Source: Massilia brevitalea (GTDB lineage Bacteria; Pseudomonadota; Gammaproteobacteria; Burkholderiales; Burkholderiaceae_D). From it: a stretch of DNA of 64,000 bases. The notes below the pieces were generated by a model. The model saw only the letters and a program-made list of their open reading frames with translations. It was not told the origin of the DNA and ran no database searches. Shown here piece by piece: positions 36,552 to 45,613 of this stretch. Positions within the stretch are counted from its first letter, which is position 1, and every line of letters begins with the position of its first letter. Position numbers and translations under genes: made by a program. The stretch is taken from positions 1 through 64,000 of the forward strand of contig NZ_JAULSI010000010.1 of assembly GCF_030711405.1 (NCBI RefSeq), written 5' to 3'.

Positions 36552-36891
36552 GTTGAGGGTAATGGGGCTGTTGCCTGTGACGGTATCGGTCCCTCCGATC
36601 CGCGTGGGCACGAGTGCCCACCCTACAAGTGACGCCGCGGGTTCGTCGCTGCGCGCCTCGGCCACCAAGCAATGCCGGGTTTGCGGCCTGGAACGTATCC
36701 CGTAGTCCTGTAGGGTGGGCACTCGTGCCCACGCGGATTCAACACACCAATACCAGCGCAGGCAACAGCCCCGATAGCGCCAGCACACCCTCCCCGCAAC
36801 AAAACGGCACCCACCCCATCCATTGCCAATCCTGCACTTAGCAGTTAGAGTTTCGCGGTCCGCACCAACCAACCGTTACGAAAGAATCCCG
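36552..36891. other. gap between guaD and the exported deaminase gene
   Basis: About 340 bases. It holds an inverted pair of family A palindromes (36600-36738). The rest, 36740-36890, is plain and presumably contains the promoter of the next gene; nothing else is evident. Confidence 0.5.
36600..36738. repeat. inverted pair of family A palindromes (arms facing opposite to the 1150 pair)
   Basis: Left arm 36600-36627 (reverse) and right arm 36708-36738 (forward) share GTGGGCAC / GTGCCCAC around a two-base loop. The pair is arranged the other way round from the 1150-1293 and 12018-12212 pairs, with about 80 bases between the arms. Confidence 0.8.
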
Positions 36892-38412
36892 ATGCAGAAG
36901 AAACTGAGCAGCCTCCTGATCGCGCTCGCCTGTGCCGCCGCCGCCGCGCCCGTGGCCGCCAAGGAGCCCGCGAGCGCCACGCGCCAGGCCAACGAAGCCG
37001 CCACCGCCCGCCACTACGCCGGCCTGGTTGCCGGCAGCGCGCCGAAACTGGCCGAGCTGACCATGTTCTTCACCCAGATGCCGAAGGGCGGCGACCTGCA
37101 CCACCATTACTCCGGCGCCATCTATGCCGAGCAGTACGTCGACTTCCTCGACAAGCAGGGCGTCTGCGTCAACAAGCAGACCTACCGCATCGAGACCAAC
37201 AAGGACGTCGTCGCCGCCGAGCGCGCGAAGCCGGCCAAGGAACGCAACTGCCTGTCCAGCGCCGAAGTCTATGCCGACGACGCCACCTGGCGCGAGCTGG
37301 TGCAGCGCTGGTCGAACAAGGACTTCGGCAACCACGGCGCCCTGCAGCCGCCGCCGGACCGCCTGTTCTTCCAGACCTTCAGCTTCTTTGGACCAGTCTC
37401 GAACGCCAACTTCGCCGAAGGCTTGCAGGAACTGAAAAAGCGCGCGATCGCCGAGAACGTCGGCTACATCGAGACCATGTTCAAGATGGCCCCGGCCGTG
37501 GCCAATCCCGAGTTCGACGCCCGTGCCTGGCAGTTGGTGAACGACGACGCGGCCCTTAAGGCCGAGCTGAACACCTGGATGGAAACCCTGGCGCGCGACC
37601 CGGCCTTCAACAAGACCCTGGGCGAGTTCGTCGCCAGGATCGACGAAGCGGCGCAGGGCATCGACGACGAGCGCTTCACCATGCGCTACCAGACCTATGT
37701 GCTGCGCCTGCTGAACCCGTCGCAGGTGTTTTCCTCGATGATCGGCGCCTTCAAGGCGGCATCGGCGAACGGCAAGATCGTCGGCGTGAACATCGTCGGC
37801 CAGGAAAGCACGGCCGTCTCGATGCGCGACTACACGCTGCACATGAAGATGTTCGGCTTCCTGAAGTCGGTGTATCCGGACGTGAAGGTGGCCATGCACG
37901 CCGGCGAGCTGGCGATGGGCGACGTGCCGCCGGAAGGCCTGAAGTTCCACATCGACGAGGCGCTGGTGCTGGCGAACGCCGACCGCATCGGCCACGGCAT
38001 CGACCTGGCCCACGAGACGAATGCCCTGGCGATCATGGCGAAGATGCGCAAGGACGACGTGCCGGTGGAAATCAACCTGACCTCGAACGATTTCATCAAC
38101 GGCCTGAAGGACGAGAACCACCCGATCACGCTGTACCGCAAATACGGCGTGCCCTACGTGATCTCGACCGACGACGCCGGCGTCACCCGCCACACGCTCA
38201 GCAACGAATACGTGCTGTTCGCCAGCCGCTACAAGCCGGACTATGCGGAGATGAAGAAGGCCTCGTACAACAGCATCCGCTACGCCTTCCTGCCGGCGGC
38301 CGAGAAGACGCGCCTGACGCGCCAGCTCGACGCGCGCTATGCGAAGTTCGAGGCCGACATCGCGCGACTGGCAAAAACCGTTGTGCCAGCACCACGCACA
38401 AAAATCAAATAA
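36892..38412 (+). CDS. exported adenosine deaminase-family protein
   Basis: This 506-residue member of the adenosine deaminase superfamily has a signal peptide (MQKKLSSLLIALACAAAAAP, cleavage near VAAK), which points to the periplasm or outside. Zinc and active-site motifs are complete: KGGDLHHHYSGAIY, MHAGELAMGD, DRIGHGIDLAHE, LTSNDFINGL and the metal Asp pair in ISTDDAGVTR. It resembles the larger extracellular (ADGF/CECR1-like) members and exceeds typical cytoplasmic ADA (about 330-350) by an N-terminal 150-residue region. The likely reaction is adenosine to inosine outside the cytoplasm; specificity is inferred. Confidence 0.85.
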   Translation: MQKKLSSLLIALACAAAAAPVAAKEPASATRQANEAATARHYAGLVAGSAPKLAELTMFFTQMPKGGDLHHHYSGAIYAEQYVDFLDKQGVCVNKQTYRIETNKDVVAAERAKPAKERNCLSSAEVYADDATWRELVQRWSNKDFGNHGALQPPPDRLFFQTFSFFGPVSNANFAEGLQELKKRAIAENVGYIETMFKMAPAVANPEFDARAWQLVNDDAALKAELNTWMETLARDPAFNKTLGEFVARIDEAAQGIDDERFTMRYQTYVLRLLNPSQVFSSMIGAFKAASANGKIVGVNIVGQESTAVSMRDYTLHMKMFGFLKSVYPDVKVAMHAGELAMGDVPPEGLKFHIDEALVLANADRIGHGIDLAHETNALAIMAKMRKDDVPVEINLTSNDFINGLKDENHPITLYRKYGVPYVISTDDAGVTRHTLSNEYVLFASRYKPDYAEMKKASYNSIRYAFLPAAEKTRLTRQLDARYAKFEADIARLAKTVVPAPRTKIK

Positions 38413-38434
38413 GCAACAAATAAATGGTTTCGAT

Positions 38435-38462
38435 AACGGCAGCGCAAGGCTGCCGTTTTTGC
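38435..38462 (+). terminator. rho-independent terminator of the deaminase gene
   Basis: AACGGCAGC / GCTGCCGTT (9 bp, 5-base loop) followed by TTTTT. Confidence 0.88.
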
Positions 38463-38892
38463 ATGTGCACCATGCCCTGCACCGCCCTGGGGCGGACGGA
38501 AGTTAGTGCTGAGCCAACATTTGTGGCCTCCTCACCACAGATTTACAAGGCCACCCCTGCGTTTTCCGAAAATGCTTATCTAAATATTTCATCAAAGAAT
38601 GCCTTCCGTATAATCGCGCCTTGTGATTTTGCGCGAGAAAGCGCGTTGCGGTGCACCAGATGCACGTTTTTTGGGCGATTCAGACGCCCAGCCTCTAAAT
38701 GGCGAAGGAAAAACGTATTTGTCTGGCCGGTGGGGCTCATGCATATTTGTTGATGTTGGTAAATATGCTTGAAGTTTTTTCAAGGGTAAGGTGTAACAGG
38801 GATGACATTTTTCCTGTCTACAATCGCCCGGTTCCAAGGCTGGCTGTGCCGCTGCGTTTCGCAGCAACCAGGGTTGCAGTACTTGTAAAGAG

Positions 38893-38910
38893 GGACACCT
38901 TCGGGTGTCC
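38893..38910 (+). promoter_or_regulatory. UUCG tetraloop hairpin in the receptor leader
   Basis: GGACACC-TTCG-GGTGTCC is a perfect 7-bp stem closed by the extra-stable C(UUCG)G loop, ending 34 bases before the receptor ATG. No T run follows. It could stabilise the message or shape the ribosome site. Confidence 0.6.
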
Positions 38911-38944
38911 AAAATAACTAAAGTCTATTTTTGGGGTTTTAACA

Positions 38945-41900
38945 ATGATCACTCACAAACAGATCCGGCTCACCAAGCTGGCCCTGGCTTTGTCGATTGC
39001 GTTGTCGGCGGCGCCGACCTTCGCACAGAACACCACCTCCGCCATTGGCGGCCGTGTCGCTGGTGCGGATGGCCGTCCAGTGGCCGGCGCTCAGGTGTCG
39101 ATCCAACACGTCGAGTCGGGATCTGTCAGCAACGTCGCTACCGACGCTGAAGGCCGTTACGTCGCACGCGGCCTGCGCGTCGGCGGTCCGTACACGATCA
39201 TTTACACCAAGGATGGCATCTCGGAAAAACGCGAGAACGTCTTCGTCCAGCTGGCCGAGACCGCGTCGATCGATGCGACCCTGGGCCAGGCGATGCAGAC
39301 CGTGACCGTGTCGGGTTCGGCCAACCGCTCGGAACGCTTCAACCGCACCACCATGGGTGCCGGCACCAGCATCGGCGCGACCGAACTGGCAACCCAGGCA
39401 TCGATCCAGCGCAGCCTGCAGGACTACGCCCGCGCCGACCCGCGCGTGTCGCAGACCGACAAGGACCGCGGCGAAATGTCCGTCGCCGGCCAGAACTCGC
39501 GCTACAACTCGATCACCGTCGACGGCGTGGCCATCAACGACACCTTCGGCCTGGAATCGAACGGCAGCCCGACCGCGCGCCAGGCGATCTCGATCGAAGC
39601 CATCCAGTCGGTGCAAGTGAACGTCGCCAACTACGACGTGACCCAGAAAGGCTACACCGGCGCCAACATCAACGCCGTCACCAAGTCGGGCACCAACACC
39701 TGGAAGGGCGGCGTCTACTACGTATGGCGTAACGACCGCTTCGTCGGCGAGCGCTACAACAACGTCACCGACACCTACAGCGACGCACCGAAGTTCAAGG
39801 AAACCACCAAGGGCGTGTGGGCCAGTGGCGCCCTGATCGAAGACAAGCTCTTCATCTACGCCCTGACCGAGAAGTCGGAAAGCAGCCGCGCCAGCCCGGA
39901 CTTCGGCATCATCGGCAGCACCGCCGGCACCACCGTGCCGATCACCGCCGCATCGGTTGCAGCTGCCCAGCAGATCGCACGCGACCGGTACGGCATGGAA
40001 ATCGGCGGCCTGAACGTGCCTGCCGGCTCGAAGATGGAATCGGAAGAAAAGCTGCTGAAAGTCGACTGGAACATCAGCGACAACCACCGCGCTAACTTCC
40101 GCTACGGTAAGACCACCCAGTCGGAACCGGCATTCCCATCGTTCGCGCGCGACAGCGTGACCCTGGACTCGATGTTCTACAGCAATGAGAAGAGCATCGA
40201 AACCGGCGTGGCCCAGGTCTTCTCGGACTGGACCCCGACCCTGTCGACCGAATTCCGCGTATCGTCGCGTGACTACAAATCGGTTCCGCAAAACAGCACG
40301 CGCCTGCCGTCGATCCGCCTGCAGTTCAGCGGCCCGCTGCCTGCCGGCACCCCGGCCGGCGTCCAGAACGGCACGCGTGACCTGAACTTCGGCACCGAAT
40401 ATGCACGCCAGCTGAACGTCCTCGGCACCAAGACCATGGACTACTACGGCGCGGCCAACTGGATCGTGGGCGACCACGAAATCAAGGGCGGCTTCGACTA
40501 CAGCGTCAACGAGATCTACAACGCCTACCTGCAGAACGTGTTCGGCAGCTACACCTTCGCCTGCGACAACACGATCAATGCCAACGCCTGCCTGAACGGC
40601 AATGCCGCGCAGATCGAAGCCGCGGTGCTGGACAACTTCCGCAACGGCCGTCCGACCTCGTACACCGTGCAGGTGCCCGCACCTGGCAAGACCCTGGACG
40701 ACGGTATCGCATCGTTCAAGATGAAGAACACCGGCCTGTTCCTGCAAGACACCTGGACCGTCAACAAGAACCTGACCGTGACCTACGGCCTGCGCGTCGA
40801 CGAAACCGGCGTCGGCAGCAAGCCGCTGGCCAACGCCGCCGTGGCAGCACCTGTCATCGCCGGCACCGTCACCACCGTGGGCAACACCACCACCTTCCGT
40901 GGCCAGACCGGCGGTTTCGGCTACGACAACACCGTCACCCCTGACGGCAAGAAGCTGTGGCAGCCACGCGCCGGCTTCAACTACAAGTTCGACACCGCGC
41001 GTCCAACCCAGATCCGCGGCGGCGCCGGCCTGTTCCAGGGTGCAGCTGCATCGGTCTGGATGGCCAACCCGTTCTCGAACCCGGGCGTTGCTACCCGTAC
41101 CATCACCTGCTCGGGTGTCGGCTCGACCCGTTGCCCGGTCACCGGCCCAGGCATCTTCAGCCCGAATCCGGACGCCCAGCCGACCAACATCGCCGGCAGC
41201 ACGCCGCTCGCCAACGTCGACATCCTCGACCCGGGCCTGCGCCAGCCATCGATCTGGAAAGCCAACCTGGCGTTCGACACCGAACTGCCATGGTCCGGCA
41301 TGGTCTTCGGTGCCGAGTTCCTGTACACCAAGAACAAGGACTCGATCTTCTATGAGCACCTGAACCTGGGCGCGCCTACCCGTACCGCCGGTACCGATGG
41401 CCGCCAGATGTTCTGGAACACCCAGGGCCTGTCGACCGCCTGCTACTCGGCAGGTACCGCCGGCACCACGCTGAGCACCGTCAGCGGTTGCGGCGCGCAG
41501 AACAAGGCGCTGCGCAACACGTCCTACAACAACGTCCTGGTTGCGAAGAACACCAGCGAAGGCGACGGCAAGCTGGTTACCGTGTCGCTGTCGAAACCGC
41601 TGACCAAGGGCTTCGGCTGGTCGCTGGCCTACACCCACACGGATGCGACGGAAGTCTCGCCGCTGTCGTCGTCGGTCGCCAACTCGAACTTCAATGCCCG
41701 CTCGGTATTCAACCCGAACGAAGAAGTCGCGGCGAACTCGAACTACATGGTCAAGCACCGCCTGAACGCCCTGGCTAACTTCCAGCGCAAGTTCTTCGGC
41801 GCCTACAACACCCGCTTCGGTATCTTCTACGAAGCACGTTCGGGCAAGCCTTACAGCTGGACCGTCAAGAACGACATGAACGGCGACGGTATCTCGGGTA

Positions 41901-42376
41901 ACGACCTGATGTACATCCCGACGGCCTTCGGTTCGGGTGAAGTCGTGTTCTACGGCGATACGGCAACCAGCCACACCAACGAGCAGCGCTTCTGGGACAT
42001 CGTCAACGGCAACAAGGCCCTGCGCAAGGCAGCCGGCGGCGTGGTCGAGCGTAACAAGAGCTTCTCGGACTGGACCAACGTTGTCGACATGCGTATCAGC
42101 CAGGAAATTCCAGGCATCTTCGCACGCAACAAGGCTGTGTTCACGCTGGACTTCTTCAACGTCGGCAACCTGCTGAACAAGAAGTGGGGCCACACCGAAG
42201 AGCCGTCGTTCGCATCGGCTGGCGGCACCACCCGCGGCTTCGTGGACTATGCCGGCCTGGACAGCCAGGGCCGTTATGTCTACTTCGTTCGCAACAAGGC
42301 AGACGACAACGTCGTCAAGCAGGCCAAGAACGAATCGCAGTGGGCGATCCAGGCGACCGTCAAGTACGAATTCTAA
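38945..42376 (+). CDS. Oar-like TonB-dependent outer-membrane receptor
   Basis: This 1143-residue protein has a signal peptide (about 1-28, ending PTFAQ). A carboxypeptidase-regulatory-like beta-sandwich (about 32-112: IGGRVAGADGRPVAGAQVSI) follows, then a TonB plug (about 120-240, SITVDGVAINDTFGLESN, VNVANYDVTQKGYTGANINA). A very large 22-strand barrel ends in ATVKYEF with the terminal Phe. This layout is that of Oar/OmpA-like TonB receptors. The substrate is unknown. Its neighbours are an exported deaminase and nucleotide-degrading enzymes, which makes a nucleic-acid-derived ligand worth testing. It sits alone between two terminators, with a long structured leader. Codon use is strongly biased, suggesting high expression. 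Confidence 0.9.
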   Translation: MITHKQIRLTKLALALSIALSAAPTFAQNTTSAIGGRVAGADGRPVAGAQVSIQHVESGSVSNVATDAEGRYVARGLRVGGPYTIIYTKDGISEKRENVFVQLAETASIDATLGQAMQTVTVSGSANRSERFNRTTMGAGTSIGATELATQASIQRSLQDYARADPRVSQTDKDRGEMSVAGQNSRYNSITVDGVAINDTFGLESNGSPTARQAISIEAIQSVQVNVANYDVTQKGYTGANINAVTKSGTNTWKGGVYYVWRNDRFVGERYNNVTDTYSDAPKFKETTKGVWASGALIEDKLFIYALTEKSESSRASPDFGIIGSTAGTTVPITAASVAAAQQIARDRYGMEIGGLNVPAGSKMESEEKLLKVDWNISDNHRANFRYGKTTQSEPAFPSFARDSVTLDSMFYSNEKSIETGVAQVFSDWTPTLSTEFRVSSRDYKSVPQNSTRLPSIRLQFSGPLPAGTPAGVQNGTRDLNFGTEYARQLNVLGTKTMDYYGAANWIVGDHEIKGGFDYSVNEIYNAYLQNVFGSYTFACDNTINANACLNGNAAQIEAAVLDNFRNGRPTSYTVQVPAPGKTLDDGIASFKMKNTGLFLQDTWTVNKNLTVTYGLRVDETGVGSKPLANAAVAAPVIAGTVTTVGNTTTFRGQTGGFGYDNTVTPDGKKLWQPRAGFNYKFDTARPTQIRGGAGLFQGAAASVWMANPFSNPGVATRTITCSGVGSTRCPVTGPGIFSPNPDAQPTNIAGSTPLANVDILDPGLRQPSIWKANLAFDTELPWSGMVFGAEFLYTKNKDSIFYEHLNLGAPTRTAGTDGRQMFWNTQGLSTACYSAGTAGTTLSTVSGCGAQNKALRNTSYNNVLVAKNTSEGDGKLVTVSLSKPLTKGFGWSLAYTHTDATEVSPLSSSVANSNFNARSVFNPNEEVAANSNYMVKHRLNALANFQRKFFGAYNTRFGIFYEARSGKPYSWTVKNDMNGDGISGNDLMYIPTAFGSGEVVFYGDTATSHTNEQRFWDIVNGNKALRKAAGGVVERNKSFSDWTNVVDMRISQEIPGIFARNKAVFTLDFFNVGNLLNKKWGHTEEPSFASAGGTTRGFVDYAGLDSQGRYVYFVRNKADDNVVKQAKNESQWAIQATVKYEF

Positions 42377-42406
42377 GTTCCTGAATTTGTCTTGATGTTC
42401 CCAAGG

Positions 42407-42434
42407 CGGCCGGTGGAAACACCGGCCGTTTTTT
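42407..42434 (+). terminator. rho-independent terminator of the receptor gene
   Basis: A perfect 9-bp stem (CGGCCGGTG / CACCGGCCG) with a GAAA loop and six T. Confidence 0.93.
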
Positions 42435-42555
42435 CGTTTACGTGAACGGGTAGGGCGGATGACATCCGGGCTGTAAGGATTTCCCCATGCTCTCCTACGT
42501 GCAATAATCCGGGTCGCCTCGCAAGGGCACCCGTTTTCTTCAATCAAGGACCACC

Positions 42556-44256
42556 ATGATCGCTTCCCCGCGCGCCCGCGCCGTTCTTTCCACCCTGGTG
42601 CTGGCGCTTGCCGCGGCCGGCTGCGCGAGCACGCCGCAGGAACCGATCACCCTGAACCTGGTCGCCATCAACGACTTCCACGGCAACCTGGAACCGAGCA
42701 AATACACGTACACCAGCGCCGCCGGACAAAGCGAGACCCTGCGCGCCGGCGGCATCGAAACCCTGAGCGGCGCGCTGGCCGCCTGGCGCCAGGAAGACAA
42801 GGACCTGCTGTTCATCGGCGCCGGCGACCTGATCGGCGCCAGCCCGGCGCTGTCCTCGATGTGGGCCGACGAGCCGAGCATCGAAGCGATGAATCTGTTC
42901 GGCCTGCGCGTGAGCTCGGTCGGCAACCACGAATTCGACCAGGGCCGCAAGGAACTGCTGCGCCAGCAGCACGGCGGCTGCGATTCGCCGCGCCCGAACA
43001 AGGCCTGCAAGCTGGCGCCGGACTTCAAGGGTGCGCGCTTCACCTACCTCGCCGCCAACGTCCTCGATAAAGCCACCGGCAAGCCCTTCATGCCGGCCTA
43101 CCGCATCGAGACCGTCAAGGGCGTGAAGGTCGGCATTGTCGGCGTGGTGCTGCAGGACACCGCCTCGGTGGCGATGAGCTCGGCCATTGCCGGCCTCGAC
43201 TTCATTGGCGAAGCCGAAGCCATCAACCGCACGCTGCCGCAGATGCGCGCCGAGGGCGCCCAGGTGATCCTGGCCCTGGTGCACGAGGGCGGCCGCACCG
43301 ACGAGTCCCCCGAGCAGCCGAATTGCAAGGGCCTCACCGGCGGCGTGGTCGACATCGTCAAGGCGCTGGATCCGGCGATCCGCCTGGTCATCACCGGCCA
43401 CTCGCACCAGGGTTATTTGTGCCAGGTCGATGGCCGCGTCGTGACCCAGGCCGATGCCGCCGGCCACCTGCTGTCGCGCATCGCGCTGAAGGTCGATGCC
43501 AAGAGCGGCGCCGTGGCCGACATCGACGTACGCAACGTGGTCATGGACCCGAGCAAGTTCACGGCCGATCCGAAGATCAGCGCCTACCTGGCGCGCGTCA
43601 AGGAACGCAGCACCGCCGCACTGGCGCGTCCGCTGGGTAAACTCGGCACGGCCACGGTGGCGCGCAAGGCGAACGACGCCGGCGAAGCACCGCTGGGCAA
43701 CCTGGTCGCCGACGCCATCGTCGCCGCCACCCGCAACCAGGGGGTGCAGATCGGCTTCATGAACAGCGGCGGTATCCGCAAGGACCTGGAAACCGCGGAC
43801 GGGCAGCTTGCCACCTTCGGCAATGCCCAGGCGGTGCTGCCGTTCGGCAATACCCTGGTGGTGATGGACCTGACCGGCGCCCAGCTGCGCCGCCTGCTCG
43901 AGCAGCAGTGGGACCGCCCCAGCAGCTCCGGCGCCACCATCCTGCAGGTGTCGCAAGGCTTTACCTACACCTGGGACGCGAAGCGCCCGGTGGGCAGCCG
44001 CGTGCTGCCGGGCAGCCTGAAGCTGAACGGCGCGGCGATCGAAGACGGCAAGACCTACCGCGTGGTCGCGAATAACTTCCTGGCCGAAGGCGGCGACAAT
44101 ATTCCGGAATTCGCCAAGGGCACGAACCGCGTGGACACCCAGTTGGTCGACCTCGACGCGCTGAGCGATTTCATTGCGAAAAACCCGGGCGCCGGCGCAC
44201 CGGCTGCGGGCATGGCCTCGACCGTGCGCATCGACAAAATCAAGGCGGCGAACTGA
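42556..44256 (+). CDS. UshA-type 5'-nucleotidase / 2',3'-cyclic phosphodiesterase lipoprotein
   Basis: This 566-residue lipoprotein has a signal with lipobox LAAAGC (Cys about residue 23). The N-terminal metallophosphoesterase domain has NDFHGNLEP, the GAGDLIGASPA motif, GNHEFDQG and ITGHSHQGY. The C-terminal 5'-nucleotidase domain has GEAPLGNLVADAI, NSGGIRKDL and FGNTLVVMDLTG. Such enzymes strip phosphate from nucleotides in the periplasm, giving nucleosides. An insert rich in charged residues lies after GRKELLRQQHGGC. A small membrane-protein gene begins 2 bases after the stop and an S1/P1 nuclease gene follows, so phosphate removal and nucleic-acid cutting are likely co-expressed. Confidence 0.93.
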   Translation: MIASPRARAVLSTLVLALAAAGCASTPQEPITLNLVAINDFHGNLEPSKYTYTSAAGQSETLRAGGIETLSGALAAWRQEDKDLLFIGAGDLIGASPALSSMWADEPSIEAMNLFGLRVSSVGNHEFDQGRKELLRQQHGGCDSPRPNKACKLAPDFKGARFTYLAANVLDKATGKPFMPAYRIETVKGVKVGIVGVVLQDTASVAMSSAIAGLDFIGEAEAINRTLPQMRAEGAQVILALVHEGGRTDESPEQPNCKGLTGGVVDIVKALDPAIRLVITGHSHQGYLCQVDGRVVTQADAAGHLLSRIALKVDAKSGAVADIDVRNVVMDPSKFTADPKISAYLARVKERSTAALARPLGKLGTATVARKANDAGEAPLGNLVADAIVAATRNQGVQIGFMNSGGIRKDLETADGQLATFGNAQAVLPFGNTLVVMDLTGAQLRRLLEQQWDRPSSSGATILQVSQGFTYTWDAKRPVGSRVLPGSLKLNGAAIEDGKTYRVVANNFLAEGGDNIPEFAKGTNRVDTQLVDLDALSDFIAKNPGAGAPAAGMASTVRIDKIKAAN

Positions 44257-44258
44257 TC

Positions 44259-44435
44259 ATGGACCAGAACATCGTCATCATCGTTGCCATCGCGCTGGCC
44301 GTGATCGGCGTCACCGTGGTCAAGCGCCTGCTGCTGAAGTCTTCGCTGCCGCCGGCACGGCGCGCGCTGTTGCTGGCGGCGCTGGCGGTGGCCCTGATGA
44401 CCGTCATGTCCATCGTGCTGACCACGCAGCAATAA
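44259..44435 (+). CDS. 58-residue two-helix membrane protein
   Basis: This small gene lies in the 205-base gap between the nucleotidase and nuclease genes. It encodes MDQNIVIIVAIALAVIGVTV, a short basic turn (KRLLLKSSLPPARR) and a second hydrophobic helix (ALLLAALAVALMTVMSIVL), ending TTQQ. The frame starts two bases after the nucleotidase stop and is fully open to TAA at 44433. The clean two-helix hairpin pattern argues it is real. No family is recognised; it may anchor or modulate its neighbours in the inner membrane. Confidence 0.6.
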   Translation: MDQNIVIIVAIALAVIGVTVVKRLLLKSSLPPARRALLLAALAVALMTVMSIVLTTQQ

Positions 44436-44461
44436 ACAAACGCTACATCCCAAGGAACATC

Positions 44462-45514
44462 ATGAAAAAACTAGCTTGTGTACTGGCGCTGGCAAGCGCC
44501 TTCGTGTCGTTTGACGCGGCCGCCTGGGGCGGCGATGGCCACCGCGCGGTGGGCGCGATTGCCGACCGCCTGCTGAAGGGCACGAACGCCGAAAAGCAGA
44601 TCGCGGCGCTCCTGCTGCCGGGCGAAACCCTGCAGTCGATCGCCAACTGGCCGGACTGCGTGAAGGGCACTTACTGCGGTCCGCAGTCGCCGGAAATGGT
44701 CGAGTACACGAATGCCAACCCGAAGCACAGCGAGTACCACTACACCGATGTGCCGTTCCAGCTCGCGCACTACCATGACCACGGCGTGGGCACGAGCGAG
44801 CACGACATCGTGCAAACGCTGAAGCAGGCCATCGCCGTGTTGCAAGGCAAGACCGACCCGGCCCTGAATCCGCACAAGTTCACCAAGCGCCAGGCGCTGA
44901 TCTTGCTGACCCACATGGTCGGCGACATCCACCAGCCGCTGCACGTGGGCGCGGCCTTTGTCAGCAAGGACGGCAAGTTCGTGGTGCCGAAGACCCATGC
45001 CGAAGTCGACGAAGCGGCGATCTTCGATTCGCGCGGCGGCAACAACCTGCTGCTCGACGACGAGCGCCTGACCCGCCTGAGCGATGCCGTGATTCCGCCG
45101 GGCGAGCCGAAGCCGATCAGGGAAGGCGTGCCAAAGGCGCTGACGAAACCCTTCCACTCGTACTGGGACAGCACCACGGTCGACTACGCCTTCCGCCGCA
45201 TCCGCACCAGGACCCCGGACCAGTTCGCCGACGCGGCGATTGCCGGCAAGCCGGCCATCCAGGCGAATACGGGCGAGCTCGCCATCTGGCCTTACCAGTG
45301 GGCCGACGACAGCCTGATTGCGTCGAAGATCGCCTACGGCGACGTGGTGCCGGGCAAGCTGGTGCCGCAGACGGGCAAGAAGGGCGACGTGTACTACACC
45401 TTCACGCTCGAAGTGCCGGACAACTACCCGGTGCCAAGCTCGCAGTTGGCCAAGGAACAATTGATCAAGGGCGGCTACAAGCTGGCCGAGGTGTTGAAGG
45501 CGATTTACGGCTGA
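44462..45514 (+). CDS. S1/P1-type zinc nuclease
   Basis: This 350-residue secreted phospholipase C/P1-nuclease-fold enzyme has a signal peptide (MKKLACVLALASAFVSFDAA) cleaved before or at Trp22. The mature N-terminal Trp is itself a zinc ligand in this family. Further ligand regions are GDGHRAVG, EYHYTDVPF, LLTHMVGDIHQPLHVG and HSYWDSTTVDYAF. These enzymes degrade single-stranded RNA and DNA to 5'-nucleotides, and some remove 3'-phosphates. The product would feed the nucleotidase encoded just upstream. A terminator follows immediately. Confidence 0.92.
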   Translation: MKKLACVLALASAFVSFDAAAWGGDGHRAVGAIADRLLKGTNAEKQIAALLLPGETLQSIANWPDCVKGTYCGPQSPEMVEYTNANPKHSEYHYTDVPFQLAHYHDHGVGTSEHDIVQTLKQAIAVLQGKTDPALNPHKFTKRQALILLTHMVGDIHQPLHVGAAFVSKDGKFVVPKTHAEVDEAAIFDSRGGNNLLLDDERLTRLSDAVIPPGEPKPIREGVPKALTKPFHSYWDSTTVDYAFRRIRTRTPDQFADAAIAGKPAIQANTGELAIWPYQWADDSLIASKIAYGDVVPGKLVPQTGKKGDVYYTFTLEVPDNYPVPSSQLAKEQLIKGGYKLAEVLKAIYG

Positions 45515-45545
45515 TCGACCGTAGCGTTGCCGCATCGACGAAGAG

Positions 45546-45571
45546 GGCCGCAGCACGCTGCGGCCTTTTTA
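45546..45571 (+). terminator. rho-independent terminator of the nuclease gene
   Basis: GGCCGCAG / CTGCGGCC with a four-base loop followed by TTTTTATTT. Confidence 0.9.
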
Positions 45572-45613
45572 TTTGATGCGCCGATATCCGTATTCGACGC
45601 GCGAACGGGGAAC

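Larger units (their letters stand above)
38413..38944. other. long leader region before the TonB-dependent receptor gene
   Basis: 532 bases without a gene. It starts with the deaminase terminator and continues with AT-rich sequence (38500-38640). Then come several small dyads: CTTGAA/TTCAAG (38768-38784), GCTGCG/CGCAGC (38851-38865) overlapping GCAACC/GGTTGC (38862-38875), and a UUCG hairpin (38893-38910). No known riboswitch consensus was recognised. Confidence 0.5.

Noticed and set aside
38413-38944. A cobalamin, TPP or purine riboswitch in the TonB receptor leader
   Set aside because: None of the conserved boxes of these classes is visible; only simple hairpins are seen.
38939-42547. A 1200-codon open frame opposite the TonB receptor
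   Set aside because: The receptor has a signal peptide, plug, barrel and terminator. The antisense frame has no start context or domain features.
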